64,000 nt of DNA, from assembly GCF_025642155.1 (NCBI RefSeq), contig NZ_CP106798.1, forward strand, positions 930,001 to 994,000, written 5' to 3'. Each line of letters starts with the position of its first letter. Within the stretch, counting starts at the first letter, position 1. Of this stretch, positions 34,605 to 44,979 are shown one piece after another. The position numbers and the translations under genes were made by a program. Under the pieces are notes generated by a model. It was not told where the DNA came from, ran no database searches, and saw only the letters and a program-made list of their open reading frames with translations. The DNA is from Streptomyces sp. HUAS 15-9. GTDB lineage: Bacteria > Actinomycetota > Actinomycetes > Streptomycetales > Streptomycetaceae.

Positions 34605-35072
34605 CTAGCAACTCTCAACTGATCGAAATGCCGAACGTGGGTAAATTGCTTGCGTACTCGGGGTCTCGGTGGGCCGACGGTACATGACGGCCAGGTGAAC
34701 CCGCCCGGCCCGGCAACGGGATTGAGCCACCTGACGGATGGCCCGTACGACTCCTTCGGGATCGGCCGTCGACACGGCCAGGCGGTCGAAGGGCGCCGAC
34801 GGCCGCAGCTCGACGAGGACGACGGGACCGTGCGCCCGCACGGCGACGAAGTCCCGGCCCTCGGCGTGCCGCCACTCGCCCAGACAGAACCGGTCGGGCC
34901 GCCAGCGGGCGGAGCGCGGCAGCCCGCGCAGCCCACGCCACCAGTCCGGCTCGACGCTCACCGCGCGGACCGCCGTGAGCGGCAGGCGGACCTCGCGGCG
35001 CCGGGCCAGCAGGCGCTCGGACAGGGCGAGACGGAGGACCACGTCCTCCCCGTCGACGACGAGCCGGGCCAC
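34605..35072 (-). CDS. Conserved hypothetical protein
   Basis: 155-aa soluble protein with no recognised catalytic motif. The N-terminal part (ARLVVDGEDVVLRLALSERL then VRLPLTAVRAVSVEPDWW) has alternating strands like a bacterial PH-type domain, with Trp and Arg clusters (RGLRGLPRSARWRPDRF). I use GTG at 35072 because AGGAGG (35081-35086) is 8 nt upstream; the GTG at 35081 would overlap that site. It is divergent from the baeRF3-like gene. A lone actinomycete orphan family is likely. Confidence 0.55.
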   Translation of the reverse strand: MARLVVDGEDVVLRLALSERLLARRREVRLPLTAVRAVSVEPDWWRGLRGLPRSARWRPDRFCLGEWRHAEGRDFVAVRAHGPVVLVELRPSAPFDRLAVSTADPEGVVRAIRQVAQSRCRAGRVHLAVMYRRPTETPSTQAIYPRSAFRSVESC

Positions 35073-35182
35073 CGCGACCACCTCCTGGGCGCATCTGTGC
35101 CCATGGCCGACCGGAGATCCACCCGTAAACGCCGTCGATTACCCCAAATGCCCGATCGGTGAATCGGCCCTATCGTGCTGTT

Positions 35183-36277
35183 ATGGAGCACGCACTCAGT
35201 CCCGTGACCCTCGCAGAGCTGCGGCGTCCGCGCCCGTATCCCGCGGTGTCCGTGCTGACGCCGACGCATCGCCGAGAGCCTTACAACGCCCAGGATCCGG
35301 TCCGGCTGCGCAATGTCGTGGCCGAGGCCAAGAAGCAGCTGGAGTCCGATCCCTCGGTCAGCCGGGAGCGGCGCGTCGACGTCGTCGACCAGCTCGACCG
35401 GGCCCTGTCCGAGGTGGACCTGGCGCACGCCGAGGACGGCCTGGTGATCTTCGCCGCACCCGGTGAGCACCAGGTGTGGTCGCTCGGCCGCACCGTACCC
35501 GAGCGGGTCGTCCTCTCGGACACCTTCCTCACCCGCAACCTCGTCTCCGCACAGGCCGCCGAGCGGCCGTTCTGGGTGCTCTCGGTCTCCGCGGACCGCG
35601 TCACGCTGTGGAACGGCGGGCCCGAACGCGTCGTCGAGGACCATTCCGGCGGCTTCCCGATGACCAGGACGCGCGAGAACTTCGACGCGGAGCGCCGGGA
35701 ACAGATCGGCGACACGCCGAGCACGTTCCGCGACGAGGGCACCCGTCACTTCCTGCGCGACGCGGACACGGCGCTGACGGCCGTGCTGCGCACCGACCCG
35801 CGGCCTCTGTACGTCACCGGCGAGCAGGCGGCCCTGTCCGCGATGGACGAGGTCGGCATGGTGATCAGGGAAGCCGTGCACGTCCCGCACGGCGGACTGG
35901 CGAACGGCACCCCCGACGCGGTGTGGCAGGCCATACGGCCGATCGTCGACGCGGAGGCCCGCAGGAACGCCGACGCCGTGGCGCGGGAGCTGTCCACCGC
36001 CCGGGGACGCAAGGCGTTCGCCGCCGGTGTCGACGAGGTCTGGCAGAGCGCCCGCGAGGGCCGCATCCGGCTGCTCGCCGTCGAGGAGAACTACCGCATC
36101 ACCGTGCGTGACGACGGTGACCATCTGATCCCGGCGAAGAGCGGCGACCTCGACGCCCGCGAGGACATCGTGGACGAGATCGTCGAGCAGTGTCTGGAGA
36201 CCGGCGCCGACGTCCGCTTCGTACCGGACGGCACCCTGGGCGACGAGAACGGGATCGCCGGAGTACTGCGCTACTGA
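35183..36277 (+). CDS. baeRF3-like protein (eRF1-related fold)
   Basis: Cytosolic protein of 364 aa resembling the bacterial family-3 relatives of archaeal/eukaryotic release factor 1 (older annotation: chemotaxis protein). Typical features are [27 protein letters not shown] at the N-terminus, a central [24 protein letters not shown] region and the C-terminal acidic segment [24 protein letters not shown]. Its role in translation or stress is unproven. ATG at 35183 is preferred to the GTG eight codons upstream, since the homologous part starts there; no strong SD is seen, so it may be nearly leaderless. Confidence 0.72.
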   Translation: MEHALSPVTLAELRRPRPYPAVSVLTPTHRREPYNAQDPVRLRNVVAEAKKQLESDPSVSRERRVDVVDQLDRALSEVDLAHAEDGLVIFAAPGEHQVWSLGRTVPERVVLSDTFLTRNLVSAQAAERPFWVLSVSADRVTLWNGGPERVVEDHSGGFPMTRTRENFDAERREQIGDTPSTFRDEGTRHFLRDADTALTAVLRTDPRPLYVTGEQAALSAMDEVGMVIREAVHVPHGGLANGTPDAVWQAIRPIVDAEARRNADAVARELSTARGRKAFAAGVDEVWQSAREGRIRLLAVEENYRITVRDDGDHLIPAKSGDLDAREDIVDEIVEQCLETGADVRFVPDGTLGDENGIAGVLRY

Positions 36278-36336
36278 GCACGACTTCTGGGCGGCGTACG
36301 CTACGGCGTGATCACCGGCCGGGAGGGAGTGCGCAC

Positions 36337-37362
36337 GTGGGTGACCTGCTGGGCGTGGCCGTACTGGGTGCCGGCCACATGGGCGCCGATCACATACGAC
36401 GCCTCGAGCACGTGGTGAGCGGAGCCAGGGTCGCCGCGGTCGCCGACCCCGACGCCGCGCGCGCCGAGGAGGCGGCCGCCGGCCTCGACGGGGCCTCGGT
36501 GCACACGGACGCGGTGGCCGCGCTGGACGCGCCCGGTGTGCGGGCCGTCCTGATCGCCTCGCCCGGCCCCGCGCACGAGGAGGCGCTGCTCGCGGCGTTC
36601 GCACGTGGACTGCCGGTGCTGTGCGAGAAGCCCATGGTGCCGGACTCCACGGGAGCGCTCCGCGTCATGGAGGCGGAGGCACGGCTCGGGCGGCGGCTGG
36701 CGCAGATCGGGTTCATGCGCCGCTACGACAGCGAGTACCGCCGTCTCAAGGCCCTGCTGGACGGCGGCACCCTGGGGCGCCCGCTGATGCTGCACTGCGT
36801 CCACCGCAATGTCTCCTCCCCGCCCGACTTCACCAGCGCCATGCTGGTCAACAGCTCGGTCTCGCACGAGATCGACGCGGCCCGCTGGCTGCTGGGCCAG
36901 GAGCTGACCGCCGTGACCGTGCTGCGCCCGGCGTCCTCGCCGGGCGCCCCCGAGGGCCTGGTCGACCCGCAGTTCGTGCTCTTCGAGACCGAGCGGGGGG
37001 CCCTGGTGGACGTCGAGGTGTTCGTCAACTGCGGCTTCGGCTACCAGGTGCGCTGCGAGGCCGTGTGCGAGGCGGGCAGCGCCCGCATCGGCGACGAACA
37101 CACCATGGTCGTGACCTCGCGCGGCAGCGCGCGGGAGGAGGTGGCGCAGGACTATCTCGTCCGGTTCGCCGACGCCTACGACCGCGAGGTCCAGGCGTGG
37201 GTCGACGCCACCCGGCGAGGAACGGTCACCGGCCCCAGCGTCTGGGACGGGTACGCGGCCTCCGTGGTCGCCGAGGCGGGGGTCCGGGCGCTGGAGAGCG
37301 GCCGCCGGGCGGTCGTCGAACTCGCGCCGCGCCCGGACCTGTACGCATGGCTCAGCCGCTGA
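36337..37362 (+). CDS. Gfo/Idh/MocA-family oxidoreductase
   Basis: NAD(P)-dependent sugar or inositol dehydrogenase of 341 aa. The Rossmann motif [18 protein letters not shown] lies at the N-terminus; CEKPM is the family signature, and the catalytic region reads [15 protein letters not shown]. The GTG start follows GGAGGGAG. The closest family type is myo-inositol 2-dehydrogenase (IolG), but no other inositol gene is nearby, so the substrate stays open. Its last 11 bases overlap the phospholipase C gene on the other strand. Confidence 0.87.
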   Translation: MGDLLGVAVLGAGHMGADHIRRLEHVVSGARVAAVADPDAARAEEAAAGLDGASVHTDAVAALDAPGVRAVLIASPGPAHEEALLAAFARGLPVLCEKPMVPDSTGALRVMEAEARLGRRLAQIGFMRRYDSEYRRLKALLDGGTLGRPLMLHCVHRNVSSPPDFTSAMLVNSSVSHEIDAARWLLGQELTAVTVLRPASSPGAPEGLVDPQFVLFETERGALVDVEVFVNCGFGYQVRCEAVCEAGSARIGDEHTMVVTSRGSAREEVAQDYLVRFADAYDREVQAWVDATRRGTVTGPSVWDGYAASVVAEAGVRALESGRRAVVELAPRPDLYAWLSR

Positions 37363-39415
37363 CGCTCGGCGCGCCGGTCTCCAGGTGCCCGGTGAACCGG
37401 CGCGACCAGGTCGTGTCGGAGTCGACGGTGACCGTGAAGTCGTACCAGCCCCACTGGCGGGCCACCACGTCGTACCGGTCCTCCGTCGACGCGCCCGCGG
37501 CGACCGTGTACGTCCAGGGACCGTCACCGCGGTAGTGGTTCGAGGTGATGGTGAACTTCACCGACGAGGAACCCGAGTTGGTCATCCTGAAGTAGACGGC
37601 GAGTTCGCCGGTGCCGGGCTCCACGGCGTAACGCGTCCTCACCTCGGCCGACTTGCCGGCCTTCGTCGCGTCGCCCTGGAAGCGGCGCAGGAAGCGGTTG
37701 GGGCCGACCATGGTGAGGTCGTACTTGCCGCCGCCGTACGCGGGCCCGATGTTGAAGTAGTCGGAGGCGGTGCCGCCCGGGTCGACCGTGTACTGCCAGG
37801 GCGTGGTGTCGCGGTAGGCGTTCGGATGGATGGAGAAATGGGCCGCCCGCGCCGCCGGGGCGCCCTGGTTGGCCATGGTGAACCAGGCGAGGATCTCGCC
37901 GGTGGCCACGAAGTCCAGGTGGTCGAGGTATCCGTTCGGCTGGTACGGCAGCGCGCGGGCCGGGCGGGTTCCGGGCTCCTGGGCGGGCAGGGCGTTGTCC
38001 GTCGGTACGGGGTCGGGCAGCGGAGCGCAGGCGGCCATGCCGATGACGCCGGTCGCGGGCAGCGACACCGGGCCGTGAACCGGGTTGGCGAAGTCGAAGA
38101 CGCCGGTCAGGTCGCCGCTGACCGCGCGTCGCCAGGCGCTGATGTGGGGGCACTTCGCGGGCCTGCCGATGGCCGCGGTCCAGGTCTCCAGGAAGCGCGC
38201 AACCGAGGTGTGCTCGAAGACCTCCGAGGAGACCCAGCCGCCGCGTGTCCAGGGCGAGACGACGATCATCGGGACGCGGAAGCCGAAGCCGTACGGCACG
38301 CCGTTCAGGAACTCACCGGCCGTTCCGGCGGGCGGGGCAGGCGGCGGGACATGGTCGAAGAAGCCGTCGTTCTCGTCGTAGTTGAGGAACAGGACGGTCG
38401 AGTCGAAGACGTCGCGGTCCGCCGCCAGGGCCTGGTAGACGAGGTTCACGAAGTGGGCGCCGTCGCCGGGCGGGGCGTACGGGTGCTCGGAGAATCCCTG
38501 GTCGGGGACGACCCAGGAGACCTGCGGGAGCGTGCCCGCGACGACGTCGGCCTTGATCGCGGCGGCGATGTCGTCCGGGGTCGAGCCGGTCACCTTCGGC
38601 ACGGAGGACATGCCCCGGTCGTGGAGCGGGTCGCCGGCCTTGGCGTCGGCGAAGCTCTTGAAGTAGGCGCAGCCGTTGTCCCCGTAGTTGTCCGCCGCGT
38701 TCTGGTAGACCCTCCAGCTCACCCCGGCGGCCTGCAGCGCCTCGGCGTAGTTCTGCCAGGTCAGGCCCGACTCGTCGCCGCCGTCGTAGCTGGCGGGGTC
38801 GACCTTGCCGCTCCACAGGTAGGTGCGGTTGGGGCCGGTGGCGCTGAGGCTGGAGCAGAAGTAGGCGTCGCAGACCGTGTAGTTGTCGGCGAGCGCGTAG
38901 TGGAACGGGATGTCGGAGCGGTCCAGATAGCCCAGGGAGCGGACGCTGCCCACGGCCGGGACCCAGTTGTCGAGGCGGCCCTTGTTCCAGGCGGAGTGCT
39001 GCGAGGACCAGGAGTGCGGGAGTTCGCCGTTGCACTGGGCGAGCGTCTCGCCGTCCTTGCCGCCCGCGGCCGGGGTCGCGCTGAGCTTCCAGGGGTACTG
39101 CCGGCCCCGCCCGTTCGGCTGGCCGAAGACCGAGCGGCCGCCGCTCAGCACGATGCCGCTGCGGTCGTCGAAGCCGCGGACACCCTTGAGGCGCCCGAAG
39201 TAGTGGTCGAAGCTGCGGTTCTCCTGCATCAGGATCACCACGTGCCGCACATCCCTGATCGTGCCGGTCGCCGCGCTCCGGGCCGTGGCCGCCATGGGGG
39301 TACCCCCTGCTCGAGCGGAGTCGAGAGCTCGGGGAATCGTACCGGCGCCAACCGCCACACCCGCCGCCACGGAAGCGCCGAGCCCGACGAAGCCTCTTCG
39401 GCTGATCGGTGTCAT
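37352..39415 (-). CDS. Tat-exported phospholipase C, phosphocholine-specific type
   Basis: Secreted phosphoesterase of 687 aa that hydrolyses phospholipids, releasing a phosphorylated headgroup. The start MTPISRRGF (after GAGG) gives a twin-arginine signal ([21 protein letters not shown]). The catalytic domain shows [20 protein letters not shown], the metal-binding [15 protein letters not shown] and [16 protein letters not shown]. Two C-terminal repeats (about residues 490-590 and 600-687) match the bacterial phospholipase C C-terminal domain. Residues just before the mature protein ([12 protein letters not shown]) are encoded by a repeated CTCGAG-containing palindromic element that occurs elsewhere in Streptomyces. 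Phosphate starvation control is usual for this family but I see no PHO box. Confidence 0.9.
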   Translation of the reverse strand: MTPISRRGFVGLGASVAAGVAVGAGTIPRALDSARAGGTPMAATARSAATGTIRDVRHVVILMQENRSFDHYFGRLKGVRGFDDRSGIVLSGGRSVFGQPNGRGRQYPWKLSATPAAGGKDGETLAQCNGELPHSWSSQHSAWNKGRLDNWVPAVGSVRSLGYLDRSDIPFHYALADNYTVCDAYFCSSLSATGPNRTYLWSGKVDPASYDGGDESGLTWQNYAEALQAAGVSWRVYQNAADNYGDNGCAYFKSFADAKAGDPLHDRGMSSVPKVTGSTPDDIAAAIKADVVAGTLPQVSWVVPDQGFSEHPYAPPGDGAHFVNLVYQALAADRDVFDSTVLFLNYDENDGFFDHVPPPAPPAGTAGEFLNGVPYGFGFRVPMIVVSPWTRGGWVSSEVFEHTSVARFLETWTAAIGRPAKCPHISAWRRAVSGDLTGVFDFANPVHGPVSLPATGVIGMAACAPLPDPVPTDNALPAQEPGTRPARALPYQPNGYLDHLDFVATGEILAWFTMANQGAPAARAAHFSIHPNAYRDTTPWQYTVDPGGTASDYFNIGPAYGGGKYDLTMVGPNRFLRRFQGDATKAGKSAEVRTRYAVEPGTGELAVYFRMTNSGSSSVKFTITSNHYRGDGPWTYTVAAGASTEDRYDVVARQWGWYDFTVTVDSDTTWSRRFTGHLETGAPSVSG
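39296..39335. repeat. Palindromic intergenic-type repeat inside the phospholipase signal region
   Basis: The element GGGGGTACCCCCTGCTCGAG...GAGAGCTCGGGG is a short dispersed Streptomyces repeat (recalled from many genomes, usually between genes). Here it is read in frame between the Tat core and the mature phospholipase. A degenerate copy lies at 63690-63720. Confidence 0.55.
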
Positions 39416-39554
39416 TCGCCCCGTCCTCGTCACAGGGGTGCCCCGGTGGCACACCGCCTGCAAGCGTGCATGGGGTGTTCGTCGAGGGCCCTGCCCGTGC
39501 GATGAGACGGAGGTGAATAAGAGTCAAAGCCCCGTCCGGGGTGGCCGGGTGGCG

Positions 39555-39968
39555 TCAGACGCCGCCGAACAGGGCGCTCAGCCCGCGCTCGACCACCGCC
39601 CCGACGTCCTCCTGCCCGGCCGGCACCAGGGCGTAGGTGCGCAGCAGGAAGCGGCGCAGCGCCGAGGTGTCGAACTGGAGCAGGGCGATGCCGTACGGCG
39701 AGTGGAACTCGAGGACCGTACGCGTCCGGCCGCACGGCCAGACGTGCACATCGCCGTGTCCGGCCGGGGCGTTCAGCCCCTCGTCGAGGAGGGAACGCGC
39801 GAAGGTCCAGGTGACACAGGCGCCGTCGAGGGTGGACTCGGGCGGGAAGTCGAAGAACACGGCCAGCGGATCCTCGGAGGTGTACCGCAGCAGGGCGGGC
39901 ACGGGGACCTCACGGTCCTCGGGAGTGACGAGACGGGCACGGGCGGGCTGCTCGAACGTGGTGTCCAT
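39555..39968 (-). CDS. SsgA-like sporulation/cell-division protein (SALP)
   Basis: Small cytosolic protein of 137 aa in the SsgA family, which controls septum placement and spore wall processing in sporulating actinomycetes. Diagnostic stretches are ARSLLDEGLNAPAGHGDVHVWPCG, RTVLEFHSPYGIALLQFDTSALRRFLLRTYALVP and the start MDTTFEQPARARLV. Length is typical. I start at 39968; the frame continues upstream without family resemblance and only a weak AAGG precedes the ATG. Which paralogue (SsgA to SsgG) cannot be fixed here. It is divergent from a SpoIIE-type phosphatase gene. Confidence 0.9.
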   Translation of the reverse strand: MDTTFEQPARARLVTPEDREVPVPALLRYTSEDPLAVFFDFPPESTLDGACVTWTFARSLLDEGLNAPAGHGDVHVWPCGRTRTVLEFHSPYGIALLQFDTSALRRFLLRTYALVPAGQEDVGAVVERGLSALFGGV

Positions 39969-40329
39969 GCCTTTACGAGTCCGCAGCGGCCGTTCGCATG
40001 GCGCGAAATTCGGACATAGTTGGTGCGGAGCGCGCCATGCCCCACTGAGACGGCAGGGGGCATAGAACACAGGCACGTCGAACATGCGCATGAGCGCTAC
40101 ACCCGGCCCCCTTCTGGTCGGTCAACACACGTATGCCGTCTACGACTTGCCCACCTCGTCGCGTACGCCATTCGCACCGGCCAACCACACATTGAAGACT
40201 CTGGCATATGCCGGAAGCACCACCGGATCGTGTGTTGCCAAATCCCTTACAGGGCGTCGCGGGCTGTGCGACAGTCGTAACCGGTCCCCCGTCCTCCTTG
40301 GCCGTCCCGTCCCCGCATCGGAGTGCGTC
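39969..40329. promoter_or_regulatory. Divergent regulatory region between SALP and phosphatase genes
   Basis: 361 bp without a gene. It holds both promoters. The one clear element is a perfect 10-bp palindrome GGCATATGCC at 40203-40212, about 120 bases before the phosphatase ATG; a partial match (CGTATGCC) lies at about 40129. I could not assign -35/-10 boxes. Confidence 0.4.
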
Positions 40330-41769
40330 ATGCCGTCCCATCTCTCCGCGGACCGACCAGCCGCCCAGCCACCCGGGCGCGGCTCGGTCGAGGCGCTGAT
40401 AACACAGGCGCGGCGACTCAAGGGCGAGGTGGACGCCGTACGGCGGGACGCGCAGAGCGACGGTTCGGACCCCGAGGAGCGATGGCAGCGCGCACTGTAC
40501 GACCTCGCGCTGCACCAACTCGACGATCTGGACGAGCACTTGGCCCAGCTGCGGGACGGACCACTGCCGGTGGCGCCGGCCACGGCCGAGCCGTTACCGA
40601 CGGCCGCCGTGCCCGCGGCGTCCGGCAACACGGTCGGCGGTTCCCTGCTGAGCCGCGTCGGCAGCGCCGAGTGGAACCTGCTGACGGACGAGGCCAGTTG
40701 GTCCGGGGAGCTCTACCAGATCCTCGGCCTCGACCCGGCCGCACCCGCACTCACCCTCGACGAACTGCCGTCCCTGGTGCTCGACGACGACCGGGCGAAA
40801 CTGACCGCGATAGTGACGGACTGTCTGGTCGACGCCAAACCGATCGACGGGGAGTTCCGCGTGGTACGGCCCGACGGACTCACGCGGACCGTGCACATGA
40901 TGGGCGAGCCCGTGCTCGACGCCGACGGCAGCACCGCCTCGATGTGGGCCGTGCTGCGCGACGTCAGTGAACTGCGCCGCAGTCAGCGGACGGTGCGCGA
41001 GACCCGTGACTCGTTGCAGCGCCACCGGCACCAGGCCCAGACCGAGCACAGGCTTGTGGTAGAGCCGCAGGAAGCCGAGCTGCCGCCGTGGCGCGGCTCC
41101 CTGCGGCTCCCGCGACCGGGGCCACAGACCCTCGACCTCGCGGGCCGCCAACTGCCGTCCGCATCGAACACGCGGACCGGCGGCGACTGGTACGACGCGA
41201 TCGAACTGTCCGACGGCGACACACTGCTCAGCGTCGGCGATCTGACGGGGCACGGCGTGAGCGTCACCTCGGGCATGGCGATGCTGCTGGGCGCCCTGCG
41301 CGGCATGGCGATGGCGGGCACCGAGCCCGGTCAGCTGATGGCCTGGCTCAACCAGTTACTGGACGCCACCGAGCAACCGGCCCTGGGCAGCGCCGTCTGC
41401 TGTCGCTACCGGCCCGCGACCCGCACCCTGGTGTGGGCGCAAGCAGGACACCCCGCCCCGCTGCTGTTCCGCGGCGGGACGGGGTGCGTGCTCAGCGCGC
41501 CGGCCGGCGTGCTGCTCGGCGCCACCTCGGGAGCCGGTTACGGGCAGGTCGAAGTGACCCTGGAACCGGGCGACCTGCTCCTGCTGCACACCGACGGACT
41601 GGTGCCCGGGCACAGCAAAGCGGACTCCCTCGACTGTCTCCTCGGCCTGGCCCCGCGGTTCGAAACGGCGGACACCGCTCAGGACTGCGTACGGGCGTTG
41701 GTCGAGGAACTCGGCGAGACCGGCCGCGAGGACGAGGCCTGCGTGCTCATCGCCAAGGTGAGTGAATAA
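40330..41769 (+). CDS. PAS-domain SpoIIE/PP2C serine phosphatase with two TTA codons
   Basis: Regulatory phosphatase of 479 aa of the RsbU/SpoIIE type, which dephosphorylates anti-sigma-factor antagonists. After a short N-terminal helical part comes a PAS domain (about 115-225; WNLLTDEASWSGELYQILG to MWAVLRDVSELRR). A coiled linker and the PPM/SpoIIE domain follow (about 270-475), with metal-site motifs NTRTGGDWYDAIEL, VGDLTGHG and DEACVLIAKV. The ATG at 40330 has GGAG 6 nt upstream; the frame is open further but low in quality. Leucine codons 89 and 343 are TTA (40594-40596 and 41356-41358), so expression should depend on bldA. It is divergent from an SsgA-like gene, hinting at a role in sporulation. 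Confidence 0.87.
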   Translation: MPSHLSADRPAAQPPGRGSVEALITQARRLKGEVDAVRRDAQSDGSDPEERWQRALYDLALHQLDDLDEHLAQLRDGPLPVAPATAEPLPTAAVPAASGNTVGGSLLSRVGSAEWNLLTDEASWSGELYQILGLDPAAPALTLDELPSLVLDDDRAKLTAIVTDCLVDAKPIDGEFRVVRPDGLTRTVHMMGEPVLDADGSTASMWAVLRDVSELRRSQRTVRETRDSLQRHRHQAQTEHRLVVEPQEAELPPWRGSLRLPRPGPQTLDLAGRQLPSASNTRTGGDWYDAIELSDGDTLLSVGDLTGHGVSVTSGMAMLLGALRGMAMAGTEPGQLMAWLNQLLDATEQPALGSAVCCRYRPATRTLVWAQAGHPAPLLFRGGTGCVLSAPAGVLLGATSGAGYGQVEVTLEPGDLLLLHTDGLVPGHSKADSLDCLLGLAPRFETADTAQDCVRALVEELGETGREDEACVLIAKVSE

Positions 41770-41823
41770 GAACAGCCGAGACGGACGGATGGTTCGGCGT
41801 GGGCCGAGCAGCGCGCCGGCCCC

Positions 41824-43320
41824 CTATGCCTGTGCGCTGTTGCCGCCCCTGCCCTTGGGCTTGGGCAGGGCGAGCCTGATCTCCTCCCGCAGTTGCTGGA
41901 TCTTCGGGTAGTTGGAGTACTCGGCGGTCAGCCGGTACATCTGGCGCAGCCGGTCCCAGGTGCGGTGGGAGGAGTTCGATCCCATCGACACCAGGGCCAA
42001 CCGCGCGTAGTGGCCCGCCTGTTCGGGGTCGTCCGCGATGAAGCAGGCGGAGGCCATGGACAGGAAGTCGAAGATCTGAGACCGCTCCTGCCGACTGCCG
42101 GCCCTGAGCGTCAGGGCCTTCTCCGCGTAGTGCTGGGCGTGTACGGCCGCGCTCGGGTCGTGCTCGGCCAGTGTGCGGTAGGCCAGGGCCTGCATGCCGT
42201 ACAGATCCGCTTCGTTGAACATCTGCATCCAACTCGGCGGCGGCACATCGCCCCGGTCGGAGACGAAGAGGTCCTCCGCCTGGCCGAGGGTGCGGCGCAT
42301 CGCCTGGCCCTTGCCCGTCGACGCCTGCGCCCAGGCCTCGATGGTGTGGAACATCGCCCGGGTGCGCGGCAGCACCTCGTGGCCCGAGCCGGACTGGGCG
42401 AGCTTCATCAGGTCGAGTGCTTCGTCGGGCCGGCCGAGGTGCACCATCTGGCGAGCTGCTCTGGAGAGCGCCTCCCCGGCGCGGGGCCGGTCACCGCCCT
42501 CACGGGCCGCATGGGCGGCGATGACGAAGTACTTCTGGGCCGTGGGTTCCAGGCCGACGTCGTGCGACATCCAGCCCGCGAGGACGGCGAGGTTGGCCGC
42601 GACGCCCCACAGGCGCCGCTGGAGATGGTCGGGGTGACGGTAGGCGAGCATGCCGCCCACCTCGTTGAGCTGACCCACCACAGCCTTGCGCTGCAGCCCG
42701 CCGCCGCGGGCCGCGTCCCAGGCCCGGAACACCTCGACCGAGCGCTCCAGCTCCTCGATCTCCTGCGATCCGATGGGGGCGGCCTCGTACCGGTCGAACC
42801 CGACGGGGTCGGCGTGCAGGGGGTCGTCGAGGGCAGGGGCGTCGGCCTTGAGTGCCGGGTCGTTGTGCAGCCAGTCGTACATGGCGCTGCTGAGTGCGGA
42901 TCCCGCGGCGAGCGCGGCACCCGCGCCCACCAAGCCGCGTCGGTTGAGCATGAGGTCCATTCCCGTGAATTCGGTGAGGACCGCGGCGGTACGTTCGGGC
43001 GCCCACGGCACGCCGTCGGGATGTTCCGCAATCCCGCCGCCCGGCCGTTTCCCTGTACGCCCGTGCCGCACCAGACCGAGGTCCTCGATGGTCACGACAC
43101 GGCCGAGACGCTCGGTGAACAGAGCCGCCAGCACCCGCGGCACCGGATCGCGCGGGATCTCTCCCATGTCGATCCACCGCCGCACCCGGGAGGTGTCGGT
43201 CGCCAGCTGGGGGTGGCCCATGGCCGCCGCCTGCTTGTTGACCAGCCTCGCGAGTTCGCCCTTGGACCAGCCGGCCAGGCCGAACAGATCCGCGAGCCGG
43301 GTGTTGGGTTGTCCGCTCAC
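41824..43320 (-). CDS. NsdA/NsdB-like TPR regulator of antibiotic production
   Basis: Probable regulator of 498 aa related to Streptomyces NsdA and NsdB, whose loss raises antibiotic production and sporulation in S. coelicolor. The N-terminus has a DNA-binding-like segment (LFGLAGWSKGELARLVNKQAAA then TDTSRVRRWIDMGEIPRDPVPRVL). After it, LMLNRRGLVGAGAALAAGSAL and a long array of tetratricopeptide-like helices (about 165-480) follow. I start at GTG 43320, giving MSGQPNTRL; the frame extends 36 codons upstream without homology. Which of the two Nsd paralogues it corresponds to I cannot say. It is divergent from the APH-fold kinase gene with about 257 bp between. Confidence 0.78.
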   Translation of the reverse strand: MSGQPNTRLADLFGLAGWSKGELARLVNKQAAAMGHPQLATDTSRVRRWIDMGEIPRDPVPRVLAALFTERLGRVVTIEDLGLVRHGRTGKRPGGGIAEHPDGVPWAPERTAAVLTEFTGMDLMLNRRGLVGAGAALAAGSALSSAMYDWLHNDPALKADAPALDDPLHADPVGFDRYEAAPIGSQEIEELERSVEVFRAWDAARGGGLQRKAVVGQLNEVGGMLAYRHPDHLQRRLWGVAANLAVLAGWMSHDVGLEPTAQKYFVIAAHAAREGGDRPRAGEALSRAARQMVHLGRPDEALDLMKLAQSGSGHEVLPRTRAMFHTIEAWAQASTGKGQAMRRTLGQAEDLFVSDRGDVPPPSWMQMFNEADLYGMQALAYRTLAEHDPSAAVHAQHYAEKALTLRAGSRQERSQIFDFLSMASACFIADDPEQAGHYARLALVSMGSNSSHRTWDRLRQMYRLTAEYSNYPKIQQLREEIRLALPKPKGRGGNSAQA

Positions 43321-43577
43321 GTCAAGCCCCCAGGTTCTCGGCTGAGTTGACAGTAGCCCGGTGAGAGTTGCCGGGCGACTATTCGCCACGGTTCGCCAGG
43401 GTGCGCCAGATGGTGTGCCACTGGGCATCGGGTGTCAGGTAGGAACGCGCCACCCCGACCCGGTCGCCACTCGTCACAACGGGCACATTCCCCAGGATGC
43501 GCCCGGGCGGCCGGGCCGGGTGGGCGCGAGGACTCACCAGGCAGGCATGCAGGCACACGAAGGGATGGGTATCGCCC

Positions 43578-44717
43578 ATGTACGCAGCATCGTCCTCCGT
43601 GTCCGCCCCGCCCCGGTCGCTGCGCACCCGTCCGGCGGGCAGCGGCCCCTACCTCGACCCCGCGCGTCCGGGGGCGCCCGTGCCGGTCGTGGGCCGGCCC
43701 CGGCGTGCCGCGGGCATCGGTACCCAACCGCTCAGCGGGAGACTCGACTTGTCCGGCCCCCAGGGCGCCCAGCTGCGCACCGCGATCGCCTCGGTGCACC
43801 GCATCTGCCCGGAGTTCGCTCCGGTGCAGGTGCTGCGCCGCAGCGGGCGGTCCGTGCTCCTCGTCGGGACGACAGGGCGCAGCACGGCCGTCGCCAAGTG
43901 TCTGCTCGACCACTCCCCCGCGTGGGCCGAGAGGTACCGGCACGAAATAGCCGCTTACCGCTCGTTCGTCCGGCACCGGCCACCGGTCCGGGCGCCAAGG
44001 CTGATCGCGGCGGACCCGGACAACTGCACCCTGGTGGTGGAACGCATGCCCGGCCGGGTGGCGGCGTTCCAGCGGCACCCGGCCGAGGCCCCGCCGCGCG
44101 CGGACATCCGGGCTGCGCTCGGCGCGATCTGCCGGCTGAACGCCTGGCGGCCGCCGGCGGGCACCTTCGACGCCCCGCTGGACTACGCGGCCCGCATCTC
44201 CCGCTACCACGAGCTGGGGCTGCTCACCGACCGGGACATGGGCGACCTGCAGAAGCTGCTGCACGGCATCGCGCACGCGGCGGGCCGGCAGGGTATGGGC
44301 CAGTTCTGCCACGGTGACGCGCTGCTCTCGAACATCCTGCTCTCACCGGCCGGTCCAGTGCTGGTGGACTGGGAGCACGCGGGCTGGTATCTACCGGGCT
44401 ACGACCTGGCCACGCTGTGGTCGGTCCTCGGGGACGCGCCGGTGGCGCGGCGGCAGATCAGCCAGATCGCCCAGTCGGCGGGCCCCGCCGCGCGTGACGC
44501 CTTCCTGGTGAACCTGATGCTGGTCCTCACCCGGGAGATCCGTACCTACGAGACGGCCGTGCAGCGCTCGATGCACGACCCGGCCCCGGCGGCACCGGGC
44601 GCGGCCCATCCGGCCGCGGTGCCGACCGGCGAGGAACAACGGCTGCTGCTGAGGCGGCTGCACGACGACTGCCAACTGGCCCGCAGGGCGGTACGCGCGG
44701 CGGTCGGCACTCGCTGA
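43578..44717 (+). CDS. Aminoglycoside-phosphotransferase-fold kinase
   Basis: Protein of 379 aa with the APH/choline-kinase fold. The catalytic Brenner motif [14 protein letters not shown] and the metal-binding Asp in [21 protein letters not shown] are intact. A nucleotide-binding Lys is likely in [13 protein letters not shown] and the hinge in [10 protein letters not shown]. Start MYAASSSV at 43578; the open frame upstream is probably not coding. The substrate is unknown; such proteins act on aminoglycosides, choline, hydroxy amino acids or sugars, and resistance should not be assumed. Confidence 0.8.
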   Translation: MYAASSSVSAPPRSLRTRPAGSGPYLDPARPGAPVPVVGRPRRAAGIGTQPLSGRLDLSGPQGAQLRTAIASVHRICPEFAPVQVLRRSGRSVLLVGTTGRSTAVAKCLLDHSPAWAERYRHEIAAYRSFVRHRPPVRAPRLIAADPDNCTLVVERMPGRVAAFQRHPAEAPPRADIRAALGAICRLNAWRPPAGTFDAPLDYAARISRYHELGLLTDRDMGDLQKLLHGIAHAAGRQGMGQFCHGDALLSNILLSPAGPVLVDWEHAGWYLPGYDLATLWSVLGDAPVARRQISQIAQSAGPAARDAFLVNLMLVLTREIRTYETAVQRSMHDPAPAAPGAAHPAAVPTGEEQRLLLRRLHDDCQLARRAVRAAVGTR

Positions 44718-44729
44718 CGGGGATGTCGG

Positions 44730-44762
44730 TCCGCGGTGCGCCCAGGCCGGGCGCACCGCGGA
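44730..44762 (+). terminator. Terminator after the APH-fold kinase
   Basis: Perfect 14-bp arms TCCGCGGTGCGCCC / GGGCGCACCGCGGA around a 5-nt loop, 12 bases past the stop and followed by TCTTCG. Confidence 0.8.
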
Positions 44763-44979
44763 TCTTCGTATGTTCGGCCCGGTCGGTGGGCGGTCATTGG
44801 TGTACGCCACTGACGCCCCGCAGGCCCGCGAGCCTCCGCCACGAAACTCGCCGAACTCCTTTGTGACATGGGAAGTCTCCTTCTTCCGGGCATCATTGAC
44901 GGATCGTCGGCCAGCCGGTACCACAGACCCAGCTCGGCGCCGCACGCCCCGCCACGCCCGCCCGTCACAGGAGGCCGCA

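Noticed and set aside
43497..43577. N-terminal extension of the APH-fold kinase
   Set aside because: Low-complexity Arg/Gly sequence without similarity; the ATG at 43578 starts the plausible protein.
43578..44717. Aminoglycoside resistance gene
   Set aside because: Only the kinase fold is supported; no specific resistance enzyme is recognised.
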